This document shows positions 51,201 through 58,648 of a stretch of 64,000 bases of DNA, in pieces; the stretch's first letter is position 1; the number at the start of each line of letters is the position of its first letter. The stretch is from contig JAEWGW010000029.1 in assembly GCA_023388055.1 (NCBI GenBank), forward strand, positions 35,966-99,965, written 5' to 3'. This stretch comes from Bacillota bacterium (GTDB lineage: Bacteria > Bacillota > Bacilli > Paenibacillales > NBRC-103111). Made by a program: the position numbers and the translations under genes. The notes beneath the pieces were generated by a model, which saw only the letters and a list, made by a program, of their open reading frames with translations, had not been told where the DNA came from and searched no databases.

Positions 51201-53416
51201 GCAACGGCAAGGTTCTTACTGTTGACGGCGCCTCCATGAACAACGGCGCTGTGGTGCGGGTGGCCGATGACGAATCGAAGGACCATCAGCGTATGAAAAT
51301 TGAAATCCGCAACCTGACGGAAAGTGAATTCCGTCCTGTGGCTGATCTTACAGCTGTTCCGGCCACCATGGAGGCGGGGCAGGAAAAAACGCTTTTCGGT
51401 ACGGTTTCCCCTGATGCCGCAACCCGCAAGAGCATCATGTGGAGCATCAAGAATGCCGGTAATACCGGGGCGGTGCTGAACGGGAATGTTTTATCCGCCA
51501 CAAAAGCGGGAGCAGTGACGGTTACCGCAAGAATTAAAGCAGGTCGGGCAGGTGGTGGCGATTACACCAAGGATTTCACCATCACCGTCACCAAGAAGGA
51601 TGCGGATCTTACTCCCGATAAGGCTAACTACGACCTGTACGTTCCCGGCGATGTAAGCACGAATGTCATTTGGAATGAAGCCAAATCGGTAACCGGAGTG
51701 GTATATGCAACAACGGTAACGGGAGCCGTTTATAACGGGGCATTGGGTGCGGATGGTTTTGCCGTCACCGAGAATGTGTTGACCATTAAGAATGATGGCC
51801 TGGATAAGCTTGGGCTGGAAAGCGGCGGCAAGGTGGATTTTTCCATTCTTTTTGACAAGGGGAATCCGGCTGCCTTCACGGTCCATGTGGTAGACAGCTC
51901 GTCCTCCGCCAGCCACAGCATCACCGTCACCACGGAGGGCCGCGGCACAGCCAGCGCCAGCGCCGCATCTGCGGTGAAGGATGCGGTCGTTTCGTTAGCC
52001 GCTACCCCTGAGCCCGGTTATCTCTTTAAGGGCTGGAAGGTGATCCGGCCGGAGGGCCTCCGCATCACGGACGACAGCTTCATCATGCCTGGTGAAGCGG
52101 TGGAGGTCACGGCGGTATTCGCTGCCCCGGCCTATAGGGTGACGTATGACAAGAATGGAGCTGTTACGGGGGCTGTGCCGGTTGACGGGAATACGTATGC
52201 TCAAGGGGTTACGGTAGCTGTCTATGGCAATACCGGCAATCTGGCGAAGACGGGGTATGTGTTCAAGGGCTGGAATACAGAGGCGGACGGCAGCGGGAGC
52301 AGCTATGCAGAAGGCGGTCACTTCACCATGGGGACGGCGGATGTCACGCTGTATGCACAATGGGCGGCCAGCTATTCCGGCGGTTCCTCCGGCGGCAGCT
52401 CCACCTCATCCGGCGGGGAAACCGCCAGCCTGATTGACAGCAGCCAATTTACACTTCCGGCAGGGAAAAAGGGTGAGTTCGGCATAGGCGATGATATCAA
52501 GATCATCATTCCCGCCGGTGCGGTCCAAAAGGATCTAAGGCTCACCGTTGGCAGGGTAGCCGACATCAAACCGCTGCTTGGCGGCAAGGACACTCCTGCC
52601 AGTCCGGTATTCGAGTTGCAGAAGAACTTCTCCGAGCCCTTCGATCAGGAGATCACTCTGGTCCTGACCTTCGATCCGGCTAAGCTCAAGCAGGGCCAGA
52701 AGCCTGTTGTTTTCACTTACGACGAAGGGAATCGAAGCTGGGTGAAGGCAGGCGGCGAGGTAAACGGGAATAACGGAATTGACGGAATTAACGGGAACAC
52801 CATTGCCGTGAAGGTGAAAAACACGGGTAAGTTTGCCGTGTTCGGCGTGGACCAACCGGCACAATCGCCTGTCCCCAAACCGCCGGCCAGCTTCCGCGAT
52901 CTTGCGGGACATTGGGCGGAGGCGGCTATCCGGCAGGCAGTTCAAGCGGGAATTGTCAGCGGTTATCCTGACGGCACCTTCAAGCCGGACCGGACGGTCA
53001 CACGCTCGGAATTTGCCGTAATGCTGATGGGGGCGCTTAAGCCGCAGACAGGCAAGGCTGCCCTTACCTTCACCGATAAGGAACAAATCGGCGCTTGGGC
53101 GCTGGATGCGGTGGCGCAGGCGGTGGAGGCGGGGATGATTGCCGGCTACGAGGACGGCTCCTTCCGTCCCGACGCGGAGATCACCCGTGCCGAGATGGCG
53201 ATGATGCTGGCCACCGCTTTGGGCAAGGGACATGAAACGGCTGCGTCAGCCGGATTCGCCGATGACGGGGATATTCCGGATTGGGCCAAAGGCTCTGTAG
53301 CGGCTCTGTATAAGCTTGGCATGATGGAAGGCAAAGACGGGAACCGGTTTGCCCCCGGGGAGAAGGCAACACGTGCAGAGGCGGTTAAAGTGCTGCTGAA
53401 CCTGCTGCAAAACTAA
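48209..53416 (+). CDS. Multimodular S-layer-anchored GH43-type glycoside hydrolase
   Basis: A 1735-residue surface enzyme. Signal peptide 1-25. GH43-like five-blade propeller about 28-360 (MKGADPTIARAADGYYY with catalytic-base Asp; NINEGAAVVERNGKVYFAYS with candidate acid Glu). Four CBM6/35-type modules each open with a YEAE/YQAE motif near 365, 491, 622 and 751. A ricin-like trefoil about 891-1030, Ig-like BIG2 about 1040-1125, X2-like about 1130-1230, two InlB/Flg_new-type repeats about 1234-1385, a Gly/Ser linker, a ZU5-like region about 1410-1550, and three SLH units (1560-1735) follow. The ATG at 48209 has AAGGAGG 9 nt upstream. It would trim arabinan, arabinoxylan or a similar polymer at the cell surface; the substrate is inferred. 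Confidence 0.85.
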   Translation: MRKKSFILLPLAVMLVLFLTATAFADATSHYLNPLMKGADPTIARAADGYYYSAASDGNITLKRHETILGVATAKSRVVWERPKDFGFVWGPYIYRLDGKWYIYFASGPEKSFGFGHPSSYVLENDSPDPFEGTWTLKGGSSNADEDGQVTYKQGLLNTEGYGLACGIVIINGQRYFTYTKYYYYYDPATGKTRFDECPTIVKMKSPWELEGKEVTLARPVYDWEKHGDNINEGAAVVERNGKVYFAYSVSSFMNDNYAVGVSVADLSSDIMDEASWTKYPQPAMKRSDENSSYGPGSPLFLKSEDGTEDWILYHGIPTHGQGGGNRGIRAQRINWDDTDFISLGIPSNPGTVLGRPSGEEKSEVYEAEDAQLSGADKVTGSSLYASDARYVKYSSGKDSDYVEFTMNTESEGTYSLDFRYNNNTAGPVSMQLAVNQESRGAVSFPTNGGWESNFDNKTVHGIRLNAGANKVRLSGKSALALDALILKKSALYEAENAELSGNAKTDTDHPGYSGTGFVGGLWIGESAVSFKVNAAHAGSYSVKLAYSLGFADDRTLSMYVNGTKIKQVDFFSLKSWDKWADRYDNVFLKEGENVITYRYDQGDTGNVNLDYIAVTEAATWTYEAETAKTTGAKDAKVVKAKEGNTGIGYVNGLAKAGSSVEFAVEVEHAADYDVKLRYAKEGADKTLALYVNGAYAGDVVLSPTGGAAVWKEQVVTVPLGKGKNIITYKSETESGDVVNLDNIHLNKRTPWKYQAENALRSDNLKVARDHLWYDGNGFVGGFEEEGDSLRFEVNVPYTADYTSTLRYSGSSAANIRMTLYVNENRIKQVLLPPTANWDTWSDTTETVRLKAGKNIIEFIREGEDTGRFNIDSLTIDKFAGGFMSSSAKKITPETMVKIQPKHSGKSLDVDRVSSDPGAVINQWANGDGNNQLWRFLDLGTGYYQITSVQSGHAIDLKAGSAIGQIYQNVKGTGSSIPDTQQWKLERDGEYYKIINKSNGKVLTVDGASMNNGAVVRVADDESKDHQRMKIEIRNLTESEFRPVADLTAVPATMEAGQEKTLFGTVSPDAATRKSIMWSIKNAGNTGAVLNGNVLSATKAGAVTVTARIKAGRAGGGDYTKDFTITVTKKDADLTPDKANYDLYVPGDVSTNVIWNEAKSVTGVVYATTVTGAVYNGALGADGFAVTENVLTIKNDGLDKLGLESGGKVDFSILFDKGNPAAFTVHVVDSSSSASHSITVTTEGRGTASASAASAVKDAVVSLAATPEPGYLFKGWKVIRPEGLRITDDSFIMPGEAVEVTAVFAAPAYRVTYDKNGAVTGAVPVDGNTYAQGVTVAVYGNTGNLAKTGYVFKGWNTEADGSGSSYAEGGHFTMGTADVTLYAQWAASYSGGSSGGSSTSSGGETASLIDSSQFTLPAGKKGEFGIGDDIKIIIPAGAVQKDLRLTVGRVADIKPLLGGKDTPASPVFELQKNFSEPFDQEITLVLTFDPAKLKQGQKPVVFTYDEGNRSWVKAGGEVNGNNGIDGINGNTIAVKVKNTGKFAVFGVDQPAQSPVPKPPASFRDLAGHWAEAAIRQAVQAGIVSGYPDGTFKPDRTVTRSEFAVMLMGALKPQTGKAALTFTDKEQIGAWALDAVAQAVEAGMIAGYEDGSFRPDAEITRAEMAMMLATALGKGHETAASAGFADDGDIPDWAKGSVAALYKLGMMEGKDGNRFAPGEKATRAEAVKVLLNLLQN

Positions 53417-53444
53417 TTTAGCGGAGAAAAAGGGGAGATTTTGA

Positions 53445-54740
53445 ATGGTCAAAAAGTGGGTAACAGCAGGGTTGGCAGTAGCGTTAACCGCAGGTCTGGC
53501 AGCAGGCTGCGGCAGTGATTCATCCTCTACGGCCGGGGATCAGGCCAGTGCGGCGCCTAAGAAAAATGTGACGGTAAAGATTTTCCAGTTTAAGGTTGAA
53601 ATTGTGGAGCAGATGAACAAGCTGAAGGCGGAGTATGAAGCCTCCCATCCGGGGGTTAAGCTGGAGATTGAAACCGTAGGGGGGAACGGCGATTATGGGG
53701 CTGTGCTCAAAACCAAGTTTGCCTCCAATGAATCTCCGGATATCTTCAATATCGGCGGTTATTCGGAGCGGGATGTGTGGCTGGAGCATCTGGAGGATCT
53801 GAGCGGCGAGCCGTGGGTCAAGGATGTGGTGCAGGTGGCCAAGGAGCCGATGATGAAGGATGGCAAGCTCTATGGCATGCCCATGGGGATTGAAGGCTAC
53901 GGCTATATCTACAACAAGGACCTGTTCGCCAAAGCGGGGATCACCACTCCGCCCAGAACCCTCAGCCAATTGGAGGAGGCGGCCAAAAAACTCCAGGCAG
54001 CCGGTATTACCCCTTTCGCCAACGGGTATCAGGAGTGGTGGGTGCTCGGTCTGCATAATCTGAACGTGGCCTTCGCCAACCAGAAGCCCAATCCCGACTC
54101 CTTCATTAAAGGACTGAACGACGGGACCCAGAAATTCAAGGGCAATGCGGTGATGGAAAACTGGATCAAGCTTCTGGATCTGTCACTGAAGTACAGCAAC
54201 AAAAATCCGCTGACCACGGATTACAACTCCCAGGTAACGCTTTTTGCCAAGGGGGAAACGGCCATGATGCAGCAGGGGAACTGGACCCAGGTGCAGATTA
54301 ACGGGATCAACCCGAATATCAAGCTGGGGCTTCTGCCTATGCCCATTGGCGAGGATGCTGCCGAGGGCGACAAGATTCTGACCGGTGTCCCCAACAACTG
54401 GGTGATCTGGAACAAGTCCAAGGTGAAGCCGGAGGCCAAGGAATTCCTGAATTGGCTGGTATCCTCTGATGCGGGCAAAAAGTACATCACCAAGGAATTC
54501 AAGTTTATCCCGGCCTTGACCACCATTCCCGCCGATCCGGCGGACCTGGGGGAGATTGCCGCGGAAATCACCCGTTACTCCAAGGACAACAAGCTGCTGT
54601 CCTGGAACTTCATGAAATTCCCAGACGGGGCAGGTCAGGAATTCGGTGCTTCCATGCAGGCGTATGCCGCCGGCAAAAGCTCCAAGGATCAGCTGTTTGA
54701 CGCATTCCAGAAAACGTGGGATAACCTGAAGAAAAAGTAA
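53445..54740 (+). CDS. Carbohydrate ABC substrate-binding lipoprotein (CUT1)
   Basis: 431 residues: lipobox LAAGC, then a type-1 extracellular solute-binding fold (VTVKIFQFKVEIVEQMNKLK, YGMPMGIEGYGYIYNKDLF, FAKGETAMMQQGNW). It should capture oligosaccharides released by the preceding GH43 enzyme and pass them to the two permeases. It lies 28 nt after the GH43 stop with AGGGGAG upstream. The binding protein is last rather than first in the operon, with a terminator 20 nt after the stop. Confidence 0.9.
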   Translation: MVKKWVTAGLAVALTAGLAAGCGSDSSSTAGDQASAAPKKNVTVKIFQFKVEIVEQMNKLKAEYEASHPGVKLEIETVGGNGDYGAVLKTKFASNESPDIFNIGGYSERDVWLEHLEDLSGEPWVKDVVQVAKEPMMKDGKLYGMPMGIEGYGYIYNKDLFAKAGITTPPRTLSQLEEAAKKLQAAGITPFANGYQEWWVLGLHNLNVAFANQKPNPDSFIKGLNDGTQKFKGNAVMENWIKLLDLSLKYSNKNPLTTDYNSQVTLFAKGETAMMQQGNWTQVQINGINPNIKLGLLPMPIGEDAAEGDKILTGVPNNWVIWNKSKVKPEAKEFLNWLVSSDAGKKYITKEFKFIPALTTIPADPADLGEIAAEITRYSKDNKLLSWNFMKFPDGAGQEFGASMQAYAAGKSSKDQLFDAFQKTWDNLKKK

Positions 54741-54760
54741 GGGATTACGTGCGAATACCG

Positions 54761-54788
54761 CCTCCGGCTGATTAGCCGGGGGTTTTTT
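54761..54788 (+). terminator. Terminator of the ABC/GH43 operon
   Basis: CCTCCGGCT, GATT loop, AGCCGGGGG, then TTTTTT. Confidence 0.88.
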
Positions 54789-54906
54789 GCGGTTATAGAG
54801 GCCATATGCCTCCTCAGGGCAGATCAAGGAAACGGAGGCTGTGTTACAATATGAGTGAAAGTAGTGGAACTGTCTGTATAACAGCATGTTGTAGGAGCGG
54901 ATCAAT

Positions 54907-56184
54907 TTGAGGGCAGGTTTGCAGGGATTTATTAAAGGGTTCGGGGCCAGGCGCGCTGTTGTGCCGCCTGAGCGCAGATTGGGCCAGGAGGCGAAGGTAT
55001 CGCTTCTGATCCACTCCTTTTTCCAATTCGGGGCTTCCATGTCCGGTGTTTTTCTGAACCTGTATTTATGGCGGCTGACCGAGAGCATCTGGGTCAACGG
55101 CATGTACAATATCATCAACTATGCGGTGGCGCCCTTCGCTTTTATGCTGGGAGGCTGGCTGGCCAAAAAAACCGACCGGATGTATGTCTACCGGCTGGGG
55201 CTGCTCCTGATCTCCGCCTTCTATATCTGTGTGGTGGCGGCCCAGGAGCTGGTGGCGGAATGGTATCCGCTGTTTGCCGTGTTCGGCAGCCTGTCCGGTG
55301 CCTTCTATTGGGTGGGTTACCTGGTCCTGATGTACGACGTATCGGATGAGCGCAACCGCATCCATTATCTGGCGATGAACAGTATTTTCTTCACCTTCGC
55401 CGGTCTGTTGGGGCCTGCTCTGGCGGGGCGTGTGATTGCCTTGAACGACGGGCTGCACGGCTATATCATCGTGTTCGGCATCGCCTTCTTTATGTTCCTG
55501 CTGGCAGCGGTGGGCAGTCTCAAGATCAAGGCCAAACCCTCCCGGCACAAAACCTATTATCTGAAGCATACGCTGCAGATGATGAGGCGGAGCCCGGGCT
55601 GGCTGCGCGGCCTGTGGGGATTTTTCGCCTTGGGCCTGCTGCAGGGCATCATGCTGTTCCTGCCGAATATCCTGCTGTTCCAGGTGATGCCGCGCGAGGA
55701 TCATATCGGGTATATGAGTGTGCTGTTTTCCCTCATTACTATTGCCATGGGGATGCTGATCTCCCGGTTTGCCAAGGCGGAGCATACTACCCTGTACCTG
55801 TGGATTTCCGGTGTGGGTCTGATCGCCGCCGCATCCCTGCTTCTGGGCGGGCTGGCGTTATGGTCGGTGATTTCGTTTATGGTGCTGTACTCCTTCTTCA
55901 ACCCTCTGCAGGGCAATACCTTAACGTCCCATTATTACAACCATGTAGGCAAGCTGCCTCTGAAGGGCAACTTCCGGGTAGAGTCGGTGGTGCTGCGGGA
56001 GGCGTTCCTGAACACAGGCCGGGTGGTCTCCATTACGGTGCTGATTCTGCTCCTGCAGGAGGTGGAGGGACGTCAGCTGGCCTTCATTCTGTTGGGCGGC
56101 GCCATCTGCCAGCTTATTCTGCCGATCCTGGTGGGCCGGAAGGTGCCGGAGGGGAAACGGAGAGCGCAGCGGGCAAACGGGTGA
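54907..56184 (+). CDS. MFS transporter
   Basis: 425 residues with about 11-12 membrane segments and the intracellular loop GGWLAKKTDRMYVYRLG between helices 2 and 3 that marks the major facilitator family. The N-terminal 30 residues are basic and cytoplasmic. The substrate is not evident; drug or sugar efflux are both possible. The TTG start at 54907 is supported by AGGAG at 9 nt; no ATG gives a better fit. TACAAT at 54845-54850 may be the -10. Confidence 0.82.
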   Translation: MRAGLQGFIKGFGARRAVVPPERRLGQEAKVSLLIHSFFQFGASMSGVFLNLYLWRLTESIWVNGMYNIINYAVAPFAFMLGGWLAKKTDRMYVYRLGLLLISAFYICVVAAQELVAEWYPLFAVFGSLSGAFYWVGYLVLMYDVSDERNRIHYLAMNSIFFTFAGLLGPALAGRVIALNDGLHGYIIVFGIAFFMFLLAAVGSLKIKAKPSRHKTYYLKHTLQMMRRSPGWLRGLWGFFALGLLQGIMLFLPNILLFQVMPREDHIGYMSVLFSLITIAMGMLISRFAKAEHTTLYLWISGVGLIAAASLLLGGLALWSVISFMVLYSFFNPLQGNTLTSHYYNHVGKLPLKGNFRVESVVLREAFLNTGRVVSITVLILLLQEVEGRQLAFILLGGAICQLILPILVGRKVPEGKRRAQRANG

Positions 56185-56295
56185 CGGGTGAATAGCGGGC
56201 AGAAACGCCGACGCGGGTAGCGGAGGCGGAAGGCGGGAGACGCAGGCCGGGATACGGGATACGGCTAACATGGTGCGAGGGATGGCTAACACGGT

Positions 56296-56495
56296 CCGGA
56301 ATGCTAACGAATCTGAGCAACGCTATTTGACCATATACAGGCGTGTTATCAATCTAACGAATCTCAGACACTCTATTTGTCCGAATTGGCGCGAAAATGC
56401 GTTGAAACCGGTGAATAGCGTGTACCAGATTCGTTAGATTTTTTTGCATGCCTATTTTCGCGGAATAGAGTGGCTGAGATTCGTTATCCAAATGC
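56296..56495. repeat. Four-repeat inverted element, cluster 2 (core CTAACGAATCT)
   Basis: Two forward copies of CTAACGAATCTxAGxxACxCTATTTG start at 56304 and 56354 (50 nt apart). Two inverted copies (AGATTCGTTA) start at 56427 and 56477 (50 nt apart). The inner pair shares AATCTAACGAATCT, then C-rich and CTATT segments. The rest of the 517-nt gap (56185-56701) holds the MFS gene end and the downstream promoter only. Same geometry as clusters at 21851 and 58345. Confidence 0.78.
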
Positions 56496-56627
56496 GGGGG
56501 AGCCTGCCTGTCGGGCCAACAAGCTGCCACTGGCTGGTTCGCGTTCTCCAGGCTGGTCCCGCTGCAGGCTGGTTCGGAGAAGGAATGTTCTCCTGCGAAA
56601 CGCGGAAGCGCTTTATAAAAAATTGCT

Positions 56628-56657
56628 TTGACAAGGAGCATTCTTCCAACTTATAAT
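56628..56657 (+). promoter_or_regulatory. Strong sigma-A promoter of the TauE/SafE gene
   Basis: TTGACA (56628-56633) and TATAAT (56652-56657), both consensus, with an 18-nt spacer, 44 nt before the start codon. Confidence 0.85.
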
Positions 56658-56701
56658 TCCTATATTATAACTAGGTATTATCGGAATGGTGAGGGATGTT
56701 T

Positions 56702-57475
56702 ATGGATTGGATGATTTCCTGTCTGGGACTGCTGGTGGGACTGCTGGTGGGATTAACCGGTGTAGGCGGCGCGGCGCTGCTGACTCCGCTGCTTGTAATG
56801 ATCGGCATTCATCCTTCCATCGCGGTGGGCACGGATCTATTTTACAATTCCATCACCAAGCTGTTCGGCACCTTCCAGCATTGGCGGCAGCGCACCGTAA
56901 ATCTGACACTGGTCCGTTATCTGGCCATCGGCAGCATTCCCGGCGCTGTATGCTCCATCATCCTTCTGAAGGTATTTGACAGCTTTTTTCAGGATTCGGA
57001 GACCTTTCTGAAACATGCCTTGGGCATTGTACTGATTATCGCCTCCTTGGCCACTCTGTTGAAGCCGCTGTTCAGATTCCGGCAGCCGCCTGCAGAGGAA
57101 GCGGGGGACGGACCATCCGTTTATCAAGCCAAACGGAAGCAGGTTATAGTCATCGGCTTTGTCCTTGGTTTTATTGTAGGGATGACCTCCATCGGATCGG
57201 GTTCGCTGTTTGCCCTGGCCATGCTGTATCTGTTCCGGATGAAAGCCTCGGAGATCGTAGGCACGGATATCGCCCATGCCTTCCTGCTGGTAACGGTGGC
57301 GGGCCTACTTCACGCCAGCTTCGGCAATGTGGACTTCGTCCTGGCAGGCAACCTGCTGGTAGGCTCCATTCCGGGTGTGCTGGTGGGAAGCCGCCTCTCC
57401 GCCAGGATTCCCGCTGTGCCTCTGCGGACAGCCATGGCCGGCATTATCCTGTTGAGCGGCCTCAAGATGATTTAA
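56702..57475 (+). CDS. TauE/SafE-family sulfite/organosulfonate exporter-like permease
   Basis: 257 residues with about eight hydrophobic segments and two repeats of the family motif (LLVGLTGVGGAALLTPLLVM near the N-terminus and FIVGMTSIGSGSLFALAMLY in the middle). The family moves sulfur-containing anions; the substrate here is not known. ATG 56702 is preferred because GGTGAGGG abuts the in-frame ATG at 56696 and lies 6 nt before 56702. It is expressed from a near-consensus promoter and ended by a terminator. Confidence 0.85.
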   Translation: MDWMISCLGLLVGLLVGLTGVGGAALLTPLLVMIGIHPSIAVGTDLFYNSITKLFGTFQHWRQRTVNLTLVRYLAIGSIPGAVCSIILLKVFDSFFQDSETFLKHALGIVLIIASLATLLKPLFRFRQPPAEEAGDGPSVYQAKRKQVIVIGFVLGFIVGMTSIGSGSLFALAMLYLFRMKASEIVGTDIAHAFLLVTVAGLLHASFGNVDFVLAGNLLVGSIPGVLVGSRLSARIPAVPLRTAMAGIILLSGLKMI

Positions 57476-57482
57476 ACCTTTC

Positions 57483-57515
57483 CCCCGGCGGGTCTCTGGA
57501 CCTGCCGGGTTTTTC
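57483..57515 (+). terminator. Terminator after the TauE/SafE gene
   Basis: CCCGGCGGGTC, TCTG loop, GACCTGCCGGG (one G.T pair), then TTTTTC. Confidence 0.88.
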
Positions 57516-57592
57516 ATTTATTTGGAAGGGGAAAGCAGGAGAAGCGGGACTGGTATGAGAATATTGCGGGAGTAAAGGAAGGAGGGGGAGCC

Positions 57593-58291
57593 ATGAACAA
57601 AACTATTGCTGTGGTAGGGGAGTACCGCGGGAATTCCAAACCCCAGGCGGCGCTGAACGCTGCTCTGGAGGACATCCGAGACGGCTTCGGGTATCCGTTG
57701 GATTACGAGTGGGTGGACACGGATGAGGTGGAGCGGAGAGGCGCGGCGCTGTTAAAAGGGTACGCTGGGATCTGGAGCGCACCGGGCAGTCCGTTCCGCA
57801 GTCTGGAGGGAGCATTGGCGGCTATATCCTACGCCAGACGGAATCAGGTGCCGCATCTGGGCACCTGTGCGGGCTTCCAGCACACCATTCTGGAATATGC
57901 CCGGAATGTGCTGGACATGCCGGAGGCGCAGCATGAGGAATATAATCCCGAGGCTGATATGCTGTTTATTACCCGGCTGGCTTGCTCTCTGGCGGGGCAG
58001 GATCTGGAGATTCTGCTGGAGGAAGGGACGTTGGCCTTTTCCTGCTACGGGGAAAAGCATGCTACGGAAAGCTACTACTGCAATTTCGGCATCAATCCCG
58101 GGTTTCGGGACAAGCTCGTCCATAGCGGCCTGCGGTTGTCGGGCAAGGATAAGGAGGGCGAGGTGCGGATTGTGGAGCTTCCCGGCCATCCCTTCTTCGC
58201 CGCCACCTTGTTTGTCCCGCAAACCCGCTCCACCCGCGAGGCGCCGCATCCGCTGATCCTGCGGTTTGTCCAGGCGTGTATGGGACAGTAG
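57593..58291 (+). CDS. CTP-synthase-like class I amidotransferase homologue lacking His-Glu
   Basis: A 232-residue cytoplasmic protein with the fold of the CTP synthase glutaminase domain: IAVVGEYRGN at the start, nucleophile elbow C92 in HLGTCAGFQHTILEYARNV, and the C-terminal stretch RIVELPGHPFFAATLFVPQT. In CTP synthase that last stretch reads FHPEFT and supplies the catalytic His and Glu. Here the positions are V208 and Q210, so glutamine hydrolysis by the usual triad should fail. It may bind a ligand or use another chemistry. GGAGGGGGAG precedes the ATG. It is monocistronic, with no synthase partner nearby. Confidence 0.75.
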   Translation: MNKTIAVVGEYRGNSKPQAALNAALEDIRDGFGYPLDYEWVDTDEVERRGAALLKGYAGIWSAPGSPFRSLEGALAAISYARRNQVPHLGTCAGFQHTILEYARNVLDMPEAQHEEYNPEADMLFITRLACSLAGQDLEILLEEGTLAFSCYGEKHATESYYCNFGINPGFRDKLVHSGLRLSGKDKEGEVRIVELPGHPFFAATLFVPQTRSTREAPHPLILRFVQACMGQ

Positions 58292-58344
58292 CGGCTGGGC
58301 GGGTGGCGGTAGGCGAGGTGCCTGGAGGACTGTCATCCGGACTG

Positions 58345-58505
58345 AGGATCCGCTATTTTGCCAAAATCAAGGGTCTTCTGCTGTTGGGCGGACCCTGGTT
58401 CCGTTATTTGCTGCTGCAAACATACAAACCGGCTGGTTTGCCCTCCATAACGGATTGTGGGTCCGTGTGGAACGCAAAACGCCGGTTTTTGTCAAAATAA
58501 CGGAA
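58345..58505. repeat. Four-repeat inverted element, cluster 3 (core CCGTTATTT)
   Basis: Forward copies CCGCTATTT at 58350 and CCGTTATTT at 58401 (51 nt apart); inverted copies ATAACGG at 58447 and 58497 (50 nt apart). Pairing of the outer arms (CCGCTATTTTGCCAAAA with TTTTGTCAAAATAACGG) is better than of the inner arms. It lies between convergent genes (57593 plus, 58649 minus) and runs into the 18-bp tandem repeat. Confidence 0.6.
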
Positions 58506-58612
58506 GCTGTGTCCGTAACGGAAGTAGTGTCCGTAACGGAAGCTGTATCCGTAACGGAAGTGGTGTCTGTAGCAGAAACAGTGTCCGTAACGGGAGCGCT
58601 GTCCGTAATGTA
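58496..58612. repeat. 18-bp tandem repeat, about six units
   Basis: Units of GTGTCCGTAACGGAAGTA-like sequence follow head to tail, with the inner TCCGTAACGGA palindromic. Later units drift (GTGTCTGTAGCAGAAACA, GTGTCCGTAACGGGAGCG). It grows out of the last repeat of cluster 3. It would encode six-residue VSVTEA-like repeats, but no gene is supported there. No other feature is seen in 58292-58648. Confidence 0.75.
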
Positions 58613-58648
58613 TGGAGCCCGTTGGACGGTGGGGCATTCAGAAGCCTG

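Noticed and set aside
58496..58612. Possible CRISPR array
   Set aside because: Units are contiguous without unique spacers and no cas genes are present.
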